This document shows, in pieces, positions 17,072-24,975 of a DNA stretch of 41,887 bases. The stretch spans positions 1 through 41,887 of the forward strand of contig JAHEIW010000025.1 in the NCBI GenBank assembly GCA_024639185.1. The letters run 5' to 3'. The position numbers and the translations under genes are program-made. Origin of the DNA: Deltaproteobacteria bacterium (lineage in GTDB: Bacteria; Desulfobacterota; Desulfobacteria; Desulfobacterales; JAHEIW01). The notes below the pieces were generated by a model. It did not search any database. It was not told the origin of the DNA and saw only the letters and a list, made by a program, of their open reading frames with translations. Position 1 is the stretch's first letter; each line of letters starts with the position of its first letter.

Positions 17072-17089
17072 AGAGATTAAAAGATCTCT
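17072..17089 (-). terminator. weak hairpin after the lipid operon
   Basis: AGAGAT/ATCTCT forms a 6-bp stem with a 6-nt loop, about 30 nt after the 48-aa gene stop. On the minus strand it is followed by TTATTATTAT. The stem is AT-rich, so termination would be weak. Confidence 0.35.
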
Positions 17090-17119
17090 AAAAGTTACAT
17101 TTTTATGAATTAGGGCACA

Positions 17120-17266
17120 TTATTTTGAGCTTGCGGATGTCACGTCGCGTTGATTCATTTCCGTGAATAAGTCCCTGATATCGCTAAGATAAGCCATACA
17201 ATGGGCGCCAAACCACCAGATTTCGACCAGAATCAACAGTAAAAGTATCGGTACCCAAACCGTCAT
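17120..17266 (-). CDS. 48-aa single-pass membrane protein downstream of cfa
   Basis: An AAAGGAG site 7 bp upstream precedes ATG 17266 and a 48-residue frame ending TAA at 17120. The N-terminus is strongly hydrophobic (TVWVPILLLLILVEIWWFG, residues 2-20), followed by a hydrophilic tail with acidic and Arg residues ending SASSK. It starts only 27 bp after the cfa stop on the same strand, so it is the last gene of the lipid operon. I do not recognise a family. A small regulator or membrane tether for the CFA enzyme is an inference from position. The good ribosome site, transmembrane segment and operon placement support that it is real. Confidence 0.72.
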   Translation of the reverse strand: MTVWVPILLLLILVEIWWFGAHCMAYLSDIRDLFTEMNQRDVTSASSK

Positions 17267-17293
17267 TGGTTGCTTCTCCTTTCCACCAGAATT

Positions 17294-18580
17294 TTATTTT
17301 GCGTCTAGCGCCGGTACCAGCGACTCACGCCTGCACAGAGGCTTTGTAAACAGCATCTGAACATCACCGATGTAACGCTCCGCAAAGCCTGCCTCACAGT
17401 AACTTAAATAAAAATCCCACATACGAATAAACGCCTCTGTATACTTTAATTTCTTGACCCTATCGATATTGTCAAAAAATTGTTTGCGCCAGCAGGCCAG
17501 GGTTTTGGCATAGTGCGGTGTGATATCTTCTAAATGAAAAAGGCGCAAGTCTGTTCCTCTGGCAATCGAAGATGTCATCGCAGCGATCGAAGGGATACAG
17601 CTGCCCGGAAAAATATAGCGCTTGATAAAATCAACTGAGTGCTTGTGACGCTCATACATCTGATCGGCGATCGTAATAGCCTGCAACAGCATCATGCCAT
17701 CCGGTTTAAGCAACTGGCTGCAGGCTCGAAAGTAGCTGTCTATAAAATGATGCCCGACAGCTTCGATCATCTCTATTGAAACCAGTCTGCTGTATTTGCC
17801 CTTTAAATCCCGGTAGTCCTTCTTGACCAGATCGATGCGATCGGCCACGCCGGAATCCGCAATACGCTGTTGCGCCAGATTGAATTGCTGGTCGGAAATC
17901 GTGGTGGTGGTTACCCGGCACCCAAAATTCCGAGCGGCATAAATGGCAAAACCGCCCCAGCCGGAGCCGATTTCGATGACGTCATCTTGCGGGCCGAGTT
18001 CAAGCTTGCGGCAAATGCGGTCATATTTAGCCAGCGAAGCTTCCTGCATGCTGTCGTCTTCGCAATCGAAGATACCACACGAATAGGTCAGGGTTTGGTC
18101 TAAGAATAATCGATAAAAATCATTGCCCAGATCATAATGCGCCACGATATTTTTACGGCTGCCGCTGCGGGTATTTTTGCGCAGAAAATGCCAGAACCGA
18201 TGAAACGGGACCGATACTTTAGACCAGCCCTTATCCAGGAGCTCAAAACTTTCGCGATTCAGCGCCATAATTCGCAGGGCGGTGGTCAGATTGTCTGCCG
18301 ACCACAAACCGTTCATGTAAGCTTCTGCTGTGCCGATACTGCCGCCCAGAACCGCTTTGCCGTAAAACCGGGGATGATGAACCGTTATCACCGCCTCCAG
18401 GGGATGAGCATCACTGGATTGACCGAAGGTATACCGATGCGGACCCTCCTGGACAGTGATTTGACCGTATTTTAACTTGCGCAGAATTCTAAAAAGAAAT
18501 TTGCGGGCCATCCCATCCGATGGGCGGGTCTGGATGTTTTCCATCGCCGGCGTATCTGAAGGTATAATCGAAGTCGTCAT
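17294..18580 (-). CDS. cfa: cyclopropane-fatty-acyl-phospholipid synthase
   Basis: This 428-residue protein carries the complete CFA synthase signature. AHYDLGNDFYRLFLD spans 147-161, followed by TLTYSCGIF with the conserved bicarbonate-site Cys (168). The SAM motif is EIGSGWGGFAIYAA (203-216). Then come SIEMIEAVGHHF and FIKRYIFPGSCIPS. The enzyme transfers a methylene group from SAM to the double bond of phospholipid-bound unsaturated acyl chains at the inner membrane. The first ~145 residues are the usual lipid-binding N-terminal domain. Its start overlaps the DUF1365 stop by 4 nt. It is closer to true Cfa than the second methyltransferase at 4987-6033. The upstream desaturase could supply its substrate. 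Confidence 0.94.
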   Translation of the reverse strand: MTTSIIPSDTPAMENIQTRPSDGMARKFLFRILRKLKYGQITVQEGPHRYTFGQSSDAHPLEAVITVHHPRFYGKAVLGGSIGTAEAYMNGLWSADNLTTALRIMALNRESFELLDKGWSKVSVPFHRFWHFLRKNTRSGSRKNIVAHYDLGNDFYRLFLDQTLTYSCGIFDCEDDSMQEASLAKYDRICRKLELGPQDDVIEIGSGWGGFAIYAARNFGCRVTTTTISDQQFNLAQQRIADSGVADRIDLVKKDYRDLKGKYSRLVSIEMIEAVGHHFIDSYFRACSQLLKPDGMMLLQAITIADQMYERHKHSVDFIKRYIFPGSCIPSIAAMTSSIARGTDLRLFHLEDITPHYAKTLACWRKQFFDNIDRVKKLKYTEAFIRMWDFYLSYCEAGFAERYIGDVQMLFTKPLCRRESLVPALDAK

Positions 18581-19359
18581 GGAGTATACTTTCCTCCCGT
18601 CAGCTTGCGTTTTCTTGGGTGAATGAATGTCGGCGTCTTTTTAAGCAATAACCGCAACGCCTGCCAGTAGATCATGGTGGTAACCTTGGCGGTCATCAGC
18701 GGATATTTAATCAACACATCAGTCAGGGCCCAGGGACTGATCTCACGACGTTTCAAAGCCAGACTGGCATCAAAAAGCATTTGTCCGTTCTTGTAATCGA
18801 TCATATGAACGCGGACGAAAGCATCCGGTTCGCGAAAGCGCCAATCATAATCAATATTCATATCGATGAAAGGCGATACGTGAAAAACCTTTTCAAAACG
18901 ATGCCGACGCCAGTTTCTGAGCGGATGTTCGTTATCCTCTCGACTTAAAACGTAACAGTGAACTTCACCCCAGGGCGTGTTGTGTATTTCAACGATTATG
19001 TTTTCAACGTGTGCGTCTCTTGCATCATAGCAATAGTAAAAACTGGCCGGATTAAAGCAATACCCAAAATAACGCAAATGGGTCAGCATGCGTATGGGCC
19101 CCGCGGGTGGACGCCCAGTCTTTTCGGCTACCAGATCTCGAACCGCAATATCAATCGGCTTGTCAGGGTCACCGAAATGATCCTTGCGTCTAAAATAGGC
19201 GATGTTCGGCCGCTGAAACGACCAGAGCGGATGCACATCAAATATGCGCGGCAATTCTGCCAGGTCTAAGAAAATGAAAAACAGGCGATACTGAAACATA
19301 TTCGGCGTCGGCCTGAAACGGCGATGCCGAATCGTACCCTCATAAATACAACTTTGCAT
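18577..19359 (-). CDS. DUF1365 protein
   Basis: The 260-residue protein matches DUF1365 along its length: YEGTIRHRRFRPTPNMFQYR (6-25), MLTHLRYFGYCFNPASFYYC, VEIHNTPWGEVHCYVL, KVFHVSPFIDMNIDYDWRF. It has no signal peptide and probably acts at the membrane surface. The function is not established; it recurs between CFA-like and COG2907 genes, as in M. tuberculosis Rv0448c and in the R. sphaeroides singlet-oxygen gene set. The stop overlaps the cfa start by 4 nt, so the two are translationally coupled. A 157-bp gap separates it from the upstream FAD oxidoreductase, so an internal promoter is possible. Confidence 0.92.
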   Translation of the reverse strand: MQSCIYEGTIRHRRFRPTPNMFQYRLFFIFLDLAELPRIFDVHPLWSFQRPNIAYFRRKDHFGDPDKPIDIAVRDLVAEKTGRPPAGPIRMLTHLRYFGYCFNPASFYYCYDARDAHVENIIVEIHNTPWGEVHCYVLSREDNEHPLRNWRRHRFEKVFHVSPFIDMNIDYDWRFREPDAFVRVHMIDYKNGQMLFDASLALKRREISPWALTDVLIKYPLMTAKVTTMIYWQALRLLLKKTPTFIHPRKRKLTGGKYTP

Positions 19360-19516
19360 GCGTCATCCTTGCTACCATTCAATTTTTTACGGTTAAACTT
19401 GACAAATATAGTCACAAAATGAATTTCGTCAGCAGGGTAATGGCATTTTTTTCCGGAAAAGCAGAATTCCTATCGCTCCGGGCAGGATCGGATTCACACT
19501 CAGCTAAAAACTGATG

Positions 19517-20761
19517 TTAGAGGGATTTACCGAAATGCTTTCCAACCACCAGGGCGCTGTTGACGCCATCTTCATGGAATCCATATCCCCAGTAAGCCCC
19601 GCAGAAGTAAGTTCGCTTGACCCCGTTGATTTCCTCATGGCGGTTTCTGGCAGCCAGGCTTTTGGGATTATACACCGGATGATGGTAATGCATATCTTTG
19701 ATTTTTTTCGCCGGATCAACGCTGTTCGGCAAATTGAGGCTAACACAATATTCGACCGGCGCCCCAAGGCTCTGCAAGATATTCATATCATACGTAAGAG
19801 CCACCCGTCCGGTTTCGGACTGCGGAATATGGTAATTCCAGCTGGCCCAGGCAGCCTTTTTTCTGGGTAAAATCGACTCGTCTGAATGCAGGACCGCATG
19901 ATTGTCCTGATACGGGATGGCTCCCAGGATTTCCTTTTCATTATCTGACGGATCTTTCAGCATAGCCAGCGCTTGATCACTATGGGTGCCAATGACCACC
20001 TGATCAAAGCGCTCTGGCTGACCATTTGCAGTCTGCACGCTAACATGGTCCGCATGGCGCCGGATGGATTTTACCGGGCAATTCAGACGGATACGATCTG
20101 CAAATGGCCTCGTCAAAGGCTCCACATACTGTTGCGAGCCACCTTTGATCACCAGCCACTGCGGTTGGTTGCGCACATTTAGAAAACCATGGTTTTTAAA
20201 AAACTGAGCAAAATAAAGCGCCGGAAACTCGTTAAATTTAACGGGGTCGGCCGACCAGATAGCCGCGCCCATGGGCATGATAAAGTGCTCGATGAAGAGT
20301 CGCGAAAATTTTTTTGCGGTTAAAAAATTTTCGAGTGTCAACGTGTAGTCATCGCCTTTGAGGAGCTCTTCTGATTCGCGTCGAAATTTAAAAATATCGA
20401 ATATCATCCGATAAAACGCTGGACGCAGCAGGTTCCGGCGCTGGATGAAAAGTGAATTAAAATTGCTGGGGCTGAATTCCAATCCTGTCTTTTTGCACTG
20501 CACGCTAAAACTCATATTAGAATATTGCCAAGCAATGCCCAGGTGCTTCATCAGGCGCATAAAATTGGGGTAGGTTTTCTCGTTGAACACAATAAACCCG
20601 GTGTCCACGGCGTAAGTTTGGCCATTCAAACCGATATCGATGGTGTGGGTGTGACCCCCGACATAATCTTCGGCTTCAAATACGACCAGCTCATGCTCAT
20701 CACTGAGCAAATAGGCAGCGACCATGCCGGCAATGCCGGTTCCGATAACAGCGATGCGCAT
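19517..20761 (-). CDS. FAD-dependent oxidoreductase, COG2907 (amine oxidase-like)
   Basis: The 414-residue protein starts with the dinucleotide motif IAVIGTGIAGMVAAYLLS (3-20) and the acidic end of the next strand (VVFEAEDYVGGHTHT). FIMPMGAAIWSADP, IKGGSQQYVEPL and the C-terminal FCGAYWGYGFHEDGVNSA are typical of COG2907. Related FAD proteins in mycobacteria (Rv0449c; BfaA in 10-methyl stearate synthesis) work with a CFA-like methyltransferase, reducing or otherwise processing the methylated acyl chain. Here it sits between the desaturase (37 bp gap) and DUF1365. A similar role in acyl-chain redox chemistry is likely but inferred. Confidence 0.9.
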   Translation of the reverse strand: MRIAVIGTGIAGMVAAYLLSDEHELVVFEAEDYVGGHTHTIDIGLNGQTYAVDTGFIVFNEKTYPNFMRLMKHLGIAWQYSNMSFSVQCKKTGLEFSPSNFNSLFIQRRNLLRPAFYRMIFDIFKFRRESEELLKGDDYTLTLENFLTAKKFSRLFIEHFIMPMGAAIWSADPVKFNEFPALYFAQFFKNHGFLNVRNQPQWLVIKGGSQQYVEPLTRPFADRIRLNCPVKSIRRHADHVSVQTANGQPERFDQVVIGTHSDQALAMLKDPSDNEKEILGAIPYQDNHAVLHSDESILPRKKAAWASWNYHIPQSETGRVALTYDMNILQSLGAPVEYCVSLNLPNSVDPAKKIKDMHYHHPVYNPKSLAARNRHEEINGVKRTYFCGAYWGYGFHEDGVNSALVVGKHFGKSL

Positions 20762-20798
20762 TTAGACTTCTCCTCGATACATTCGCGATGAACGCCAG

Positions 20799-21764
20799 TT
20801 AACGCGCGTCTGTGACCACCCGGTTTTGGTTTCGTAAGCCTTTCGGCAAGCCGCGCAAATCCCGCACGATGCCCAACCAGGAAAGCATTTTAAGCAGATA
20901 GTACGTAATATCAATTTCCCACCAGTAAAAGCCCTGGCGCGCTGTAATCGCATAATGATGGTGATTGTTATGCCAGCCTTCACCCAAGGTAATCAATGCT
21001 AAAATCGCATTATTGCGACTCGTATCCGGGGTATCGTAACGTCGACTGCCGAACATGTGATCAAAAGAGTTGATGGTCACCGTGCCGTGAAAGAGCGCCA
21101 CCGAAGAAATAAAAAAGCCCCAGATAAGCAGCTGGGGGCCGTTGGTTCCCAGTTGAGGCGCATAAATTGCCAGAAGGCCGCCAACCCCAAACAAAACGAC
21201 AGCCAACAGAATGGGGATGACAATGTCAAAACGATTGATCCAACGCAGCTCTGGAAACCGGGCCCAATCTTTAACATACTGCATCTGGGTCGGAAAATTC
21301 GCAGGAGATGTTAACCAGCCTATGTGGCTCCAGATGAATCCGTGCTGGCGGGGTGAATGGATGTCTTTTTCGGTATCCGCGAAGCGATGGTGATGGCGGT
21401 GATGCGCCGCCCACCAGAGCGGCCCGCGTTGAACAGAAGCATTACCGAGAACCGCAAAGCAAAATTGCCAGAAGCGATTGGTTTTGAAGGTGTTGTGCGA
21501 GAAATAACGATGGTAGAATCCGGTAATGGCAAACATACGAACAAAATACAGTCCCGCTGCCGTTAAAACAGCAAACCAACTCCACCCCACCCAGATAACG
21601 CCCAGACACATCAGGTGCATGATCACAAACGGCAGGATGCGCAACCAATCGACCTTTTTGGCATCGGCATTGACAATGTGGTCGGAAGATGTCTCGGTGT
21701 CGAACCAGCGCCAGAGCGGCAGCAGAAATGATGATTTAGTAGCGCCGGACCTATCTGTTTTCAT
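20799..21764 (-). CDS. acyl-CoA/acyl-lipid delta-9-type fatty acid desaturase
   Basis: A 321-residue membrane di-iron desaturase with all three histidine boxes: HRYFSH (85-90), HHRHHH (121-126) and HNNHHH (265-270). Hydrophobic pairs lie between them. The spacing matches stearoyl-CoA/acyl-lipid desaturases such as DesC. The enzyme needs O2 and an electron donor and makes the cis double bond that CFA-type enzymes later modify. It lies in the same minus-strand run as the COG2907, DUF1365 and cfa genes, 37 bp before COG2907. An O2-dependent desaturase in a presumed sulfate-reducer relative is notable. No dedicated reductase is adjacent. Confidence 0.93.
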   Translation of the reverse strand: MKTDRSGATKSSFLLPLWRWFDTETSSDHIVNADAKKVDWLRILPFVIMHLMCLGVIWVGWSWFAVLTAAGLYFVRMFAITGFYHRYFSHNTFKTNRFWQFCFAVLGNASVQRGPLWWAAHHRHHHRFADTEKDIHSPRQHGFIWSHIGWLTSPANFPTQMQYVKDWARFPELRWINRFDIVIPILLAVVLFGVGGLLAIYAPQLGTNGPQLLIWGFFISSVALFHGTVTINSFDHMFGSRRYDTPDTSRNNAILALITLGEGWHNNHHHYAITARQGFYWWEIDITYYLLKMLSWLGIVRDLRGLPKGLRNQNRVVTDAR

Positions 21765-21931
21765 GATAAGAGCTCATTATCTCTGTATATGCGGTTATTT
21801 TGGCAGAAGTTTCCCCCGGGAAGGCCAGGACCATTCCTAACGCATTTAAGCCAGAAATACAACTCAAAGTTAGAATGGGATGGGTACCGGCAGCTTGCCG
21901 CAGATCTTTACTATCAAATGGTTGGCAACGG

Positions 21932-22645
21932 CTAACGGAAGGTTCGCAAGGCACTCATACCACCGTCTACGTGTATGATCTGACCGGTCATCCAGGCACT
22001 GGCTTCCGACAATAAATGCATGGCGATTTGGGCAATTTCCTGCGGCGTTCCAATGCGCTTGGCCGGATGGCGCTCTGCAGATGCTTTGCGCTTTTCTTCG
22101 CTGGACAGTAAACCCTGGGCCAGGGGGGTATCGGTCAATGATGGCGCAATCGCGTTGACCCGAATACGGGGCGCAAATTCAGCGGCCAAAGAACGCGTCA
22201 GTCCCTCCACTGCCGCTTTGGCACCGGCAACGGAAGCATGAAACGGCATGCCGGTTTTTACGGCCACGGTGCTAAACAGGACAATGGCAGCTCCGGTTGG
22301 CGATTTTTTCAGGCGCGGCAGACAGGCTTGAATTGTTTTGACTGCTCCGAGGAAATTGACCTGGAGATCATGCATGAAATCTTCGATGGCCAGGCGCTGA
22401 AAAGGCTTGAGGCGAATAGAGCCCGGACAGTACACCAAACCGTCCAGATTTTCCGGCAGCCCGTCAACATCGATCGAATCCGTCAGCACGTCCAGCGTCA
22501 GATGGTGTATTCCATCAAATTCGGATAGCGCTTCATTCGATCGCGATCCAACAAAAAGGGCATGATCCTCTGACTGCAATGCTCTGACAATTTCCAGTCC
22601 GATGCCGGAGCTACCACCGACGATAAAATAATTTTGCGTGCCCAT
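21932..22645 (-). CDS. short-chain dehydrogenase/reductase-like protein lacking the catalytic Tyr
   Basis: About 237 residues with the SDR nucleotide motif VGGSSGIG (9-16) and the C-terminal APSLTDTPLAQGLL and IIHVDGGMSA. The usual active site Y-x-x-x-K is not intact. The segment PFHASVAGAKAAVEGLTRS keeps the Lys but has Val at the Tyr position, while a Ser remains upstream in VLFSTVAVK. It may therefore be a poor or non-standard reductase. GAGGAGG 6 bp before ATG 22645 makes that start better than the in-frame ATG at 22675. It is the first gene of the lipid operon. I recall similar Tyr-less SDRs next to CFA-like genes, so the change may be a subfamily trait. Confidence 0.88.
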   Translation of the reverse strand: MGTQNYFIVGGSSGIGLEIVRALQSEDHALFVGSRSNEALSEFDGIHHLTLDVLTDSIDVDGLPENLDGLVYCPGSIRLKPFQRLAIEDFMHDLQVNFLGAVKTIQACLPRLKKSPTGAAIVLFSTVAVKTGMPFHASVAGAKAAVEGLTRSLAAEFAPRIRVNAIAPSLTDTPLAQGLLSSEEKRKASAERHPAKRIGTPQEIAQIAMHLLSEASAWMTGQIIHVDGGMSALRTFR

Positions 22646-22724
22646 ACCATTCCTCCTCAAAAACCCTGGTTTCAATCGTTAACGTTCGCCAACCCGCTCC
22701 GGAAAAAAATTGCGCCGTTACATG

Positions 22725-22920
22725 CTAGTGTTGTGTCCCACATGTTCCTTTAATTCTTTTTACCGCCAAAACGGTCATTGCGAGCGCAGCGAAGCAATCT
22801 CTTCGTCTTTAATGCACTGCCAGCAAAGCACTTTCATAAGATTGCGTCGTCGTTTCACTCCTCGCAATGACCTTTGTATCTCTAAAATAATTGTAGATTA
22901 TTTTTGAGACACGACACTAG
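22725..22920. mobile_element. MITE-like nested inverted-repeat element
   Basis: Outer arms CTAGTGTTGTGTC (22725-22737) and GACACGACACTAG (22908-22920) match at 12 of 13 positions when inverted. Inside is a second inverted repeat, GTCATTGCGAG (22774-22784) with CTCGCAATGAC (22861-22871). The core around GCGCAGCGAAGCAATCT is a motif seen in dispersed repeats of many Proteobacteria and Desulfobacterota. It has no coding capacity. It sits upstream of the SDR-cfa operon and just after the DUF4174 gene, so it may affect operon transcription. CTAG at both ends may be the target duplication. Confidence 0.75.
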
Positions 22921-22931
22921 GTCGATACAGG

Positions 22932-23435
22932 TTATTGATTTTTCTGGCGCATTTCCTCTGTGCGCATTGGCATCGAATCGATTAATTCGAAAATTTCGCT
23001 TAAAGGCACCCGATCCTCGCGCTTCAATTTAACCCCGCCGTCTTTACCCACCAGGATAAGTGCATACATCTGCCGAGATACGCCGAAATGCCTGCGCAGC
23101 GCATCGGCGTCTGCAGAGCTTAAGGGGGATGCATTCATATGGGAGGGATCTTTGTCAAAGATTTCAAAAACCACAAGATCGCGGTCTCTAACCTCAGCGC
23201 TTTGAGCGTTGATTTCAGTATCAATTCGCTGATAATGCGGATGCATAACATCCGGCGCAAAGATGAGCAGTAACCGATTTTTCCATTCAAATCGCGCAAG
23301 ATCCATTGAATTTGCATCTGTGGGGTTATAAGCGCAAAGCGCAATCACAGAAGCCAGCGCAATTCCTATTGCGCTGAACCCTTGACTGGAGATAGGTCCG
23401 CTATTCTTATTTGCATTTGCTGATTTTCTGCTCAT
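22932..23435 (-). CDS. DUF4174 domain protein, membrane-anchored or exported
   Basis: A 167-residue protein with an N-terminal hydrophobic segment (about 20-36) and a DUF4174 domain: WKNRLLLIFAPD near 51-62, then RDRDLVVFEIF, ALILVGKDGGVKLKRED, and the family's closing ELIDSMPMRTEEMR. DUF4174 is thioredoxin-fold-like in appearance but has no CxxC, and its function is not established. Members occur beside CFA, photolyase and DUF1499-type genes. It lies immediately beyond the MITE-like element, divergent from the unknown cassette starting at 23519. Confidence 0.85.
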   Translation of the reverse strand: MSRKSANANKNSGPISSQGFSAIGIALASVIALCAYNPTDANSMDLARFEWKNRLLLIFAPDVMHPHYQRIDTEINAQSAEVRDRDLVVFEIFDKDPSHMNASPLSSADADALRRHFGVSRQMYALILVGKDGGVKLKREDRVPLSEIFELIDSMPMRTEEMRQKNQ

Positions 23436-23518
23436 AATACGTCATATAATAAGCCTGTGCCGGACATTGTAAAGTATTTAAGGATACTAAAATACCGCTA
23501 AGGAGCGTCACGATTACC

Positions 23519-24514
23519 ATGCAACGGTTTACCATCGGATTTTCAATTCATCGACCGGAACTCATCGGCATAACAGCCGATTTGATGCAGGATCACGAGG
23601 CCATTTTTTTGGAAGAGCCGCCACAGAGCGGATTTGACCAGATGCTGGTGGGTGATCTTTCGGTTGAAGATTACTTAATGCGGGTTGATGTTGAATATCC
23701 GGCGTTTAGCCGCCAGATGTGTCGACTGATGCGCAAACTGCATGCTGCAGGGAAAAAGATCATTCAAGTAGAGCCGTTTCTACAGCACCTGCTTGCCGTT
23801 CATGAGTTCTTTGCCGAAGGCCATAGCCCCGAAGAAATTCCGCTAGATTCTATGGCCTATCAGGTATATGCGGCTGAAAAAAATGCCACCAAAGCCCTTC
23901 TGGACTATTATGATATTGTCATTGATGGAACATTTGAACAGAGCATTGAGGCGGTCCTGCGTTTTGCGCGTGCGGATGCAGCCCGTTTCCGATTACGCGA
24001 TACCCTGCGCGCCAGGTCACTGGCTGATCGCCTGGCCACATTCAATAGCGCATTCATTGAAGCCGGCTCAATTCATTACGGGCTATATATCCAGCTCAAA
24101 CAGCGGCTTATAAAACAGGTCCAGCTCAAACCCGTATTCTTGGCCCATCAAGCGACGCATATCATAGGTCGGCAGGGTCATCTGTACGGACCGGGTGATC
24201 AGCTAACGCTTACCTACATATTTCATCCTAAGATCAAAGATGGGCAGCGTGAAGCTCTGCTGGCAGCTCGCTCGTTGATTTACACAAAACTCATAGAAAA
24301 AGAGGAACAGACGGCAGAATTGGAAACATTTCCGCATGTTCGCGACGAGCTCGCATGTATTCAAACGGTTAAGCGATTGACATTGGATGATTGCAAGCGC
24401 TTGTTTCCATTGATCCGTCACGCCAAAAGCGTTAATGTTCGCATCGTGGTGGAAGATTATCTGGCGCGCTTCAAAAAACAAGAGCAGCCCGCCATAAGTG
24501 GTTTATTACATTAA
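23519..24514 (+). CDS. unknown protein, possible distant TraB/ChaN/EreA-like member
   Basis: A 331-residue soluble protein I do not firmly recognise. It opens with TIGFSIHRPELI, then IFLEEPPQSGFDQML, and IIQVEPFLQHLL. The middle has EAGSIHYGLYIQLK followed by a strand-like FLAHQATHIIG. Paired G-x(2-3)-H motifs with a conserved Glu are reminiscent of the TraB/ChaN/EreA (TIKI-like) metallo-hydrolase group, but the resemblance is weak and no similarity search was possible. AAGGAG lies 13 bp before the ATG, a long spacing. It heads a three-gene plus-strand cassette (gaps 27 and 23 bp) whose other members are also unknown. Confidence 0.8.
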   Translation: MQRFTIGFSIHRPELIGITADLMQDHEAIFLEEPPQSGFDQMLVGDLSVEDYLMRVDVEYPAFSRQMCRLMRKLHAAGKKIIQVEPFLQHLLAVHEFFAEGHSPEEIPLDSMAYQVYAAEKNATKALLDYYDIVIDGTFEQSIEAVLRFARADAARFRLRDTLRARSLADRLATFNSAFIEAGSIHYGLYIQLKQRLIKQVQLKPVFLAHQATHIIGRQGHLYGPGDQLTLTYIFHPKIKDGQREALLAARSLIYTKLIEKEEQTAELETFPHVRDELACIQTVKRLTLDDCKRLFPLIRHAKSVNVRIVVEDYLARFKKQEQPAISGLLH

Positions 24515-24541
24515 TGCAGCACCAAGGAGATTTTCGTAAAA

Positions 24542-24952
24542 ATGAAACCCATTCATTTTGAACCGCTAACAGACCTTGCACCAATGCCGTTTGACAGTCA
24601 AATTTGCCAATTGGCCCTTAAAATCAAACGCCTGGGAATTAACTGGCAGCCGCATGTGGGCTGTTTTGTGTGGGACCCGGACAACACCATCGCAGTTGAT
24701 TCGCCGTTTCCGCATCGTATTTATTTTGTGTTAAGCCTTGCGCGATTTATCGACATTTTCGGCAGCCGAGCGGCCATCGTCGAAAAGCTGGTATGGATGC
24801 CCACCTGGCATCAGGCCCGGCTGCTGTGTCAGCAGCTGAAGGTGCCAGATGACGCCATAGCACAAATCTGGCAAAGCCGACCATCCTTATCAGCAGGTAA
24901 TGAGTTGCAGAAAATCTATGAACAAATCATTGTCGCCCTCCAGAATCGGTAA
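24542..24952 (+). CDS. hypothetical protein in unknown three-gene cassette
   Basis: This 136-residue soluble protein has no motif I recognise. Visible features are a Cys-containing LGINWQPHVGCFVWDPD segment, SPFPHRIYFVLSLARFIDIFG and a Leu/Gln-rich C-terminus. No signal peptide or membrane helix is evident. AAGGAG stands 12 bp before the ATG. Spacing of 27 bp from the previous gene and 23 bp to the next supports one transcript. The even length of the trio and shared wide ribosome-site spacing suggest they are co-inherited. Confidence 0.75.
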   Translation: MKPIHFEPLTDLAPMPFDSQICQLALKIKRLGINWQPHVGCFVWDPDNTIAVDSPFPHRIYFVLSLARFIDIFGSRAAIVEKLVWMPTWHQARLLCQQLKVPDDAIAQIWQSRPSLSAGNELQKIYEQIIVALQNR

Positions 24953-24975
24953 GGGCGCCGAGGGGTTAACGACCT

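Larger units (their letters stand above)
16749..17119. other. 371-bp intergenic region containing a long-loop inverted repeat
   Basis: No domain-bearing gene is seen. The main structure is a perfect 13-bp inverted repeat, GTGGTGGTTCAGT at 16978-16990 and its complement at 17032-17044, with a 41-nt loop containing a strong AGGAGG. On the minus strand the region separates the end of the cfa operon from uspA. A 75-residue open frame across it (16822-17049) has no family resemblance. Confidence 0.5.

Noticed and set aside
4987-18580. Complete furan-fatty-acid pathway (UfaM/UfaD/UfaO)
   Set aside because: Methyltransferases and redox enzymes of suitable types are present, but orthology to UfaD and UfaO cannot be shown from sequence reading alone.
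7679-22645. Complete RpoE-ChrR system or CarH/LitR light regulator
   Set aside because: No anti-sigma zinc-cupin protein and no MerR/B12-binding regulator is found; the sigma factor is RpoH-like, not ECF.
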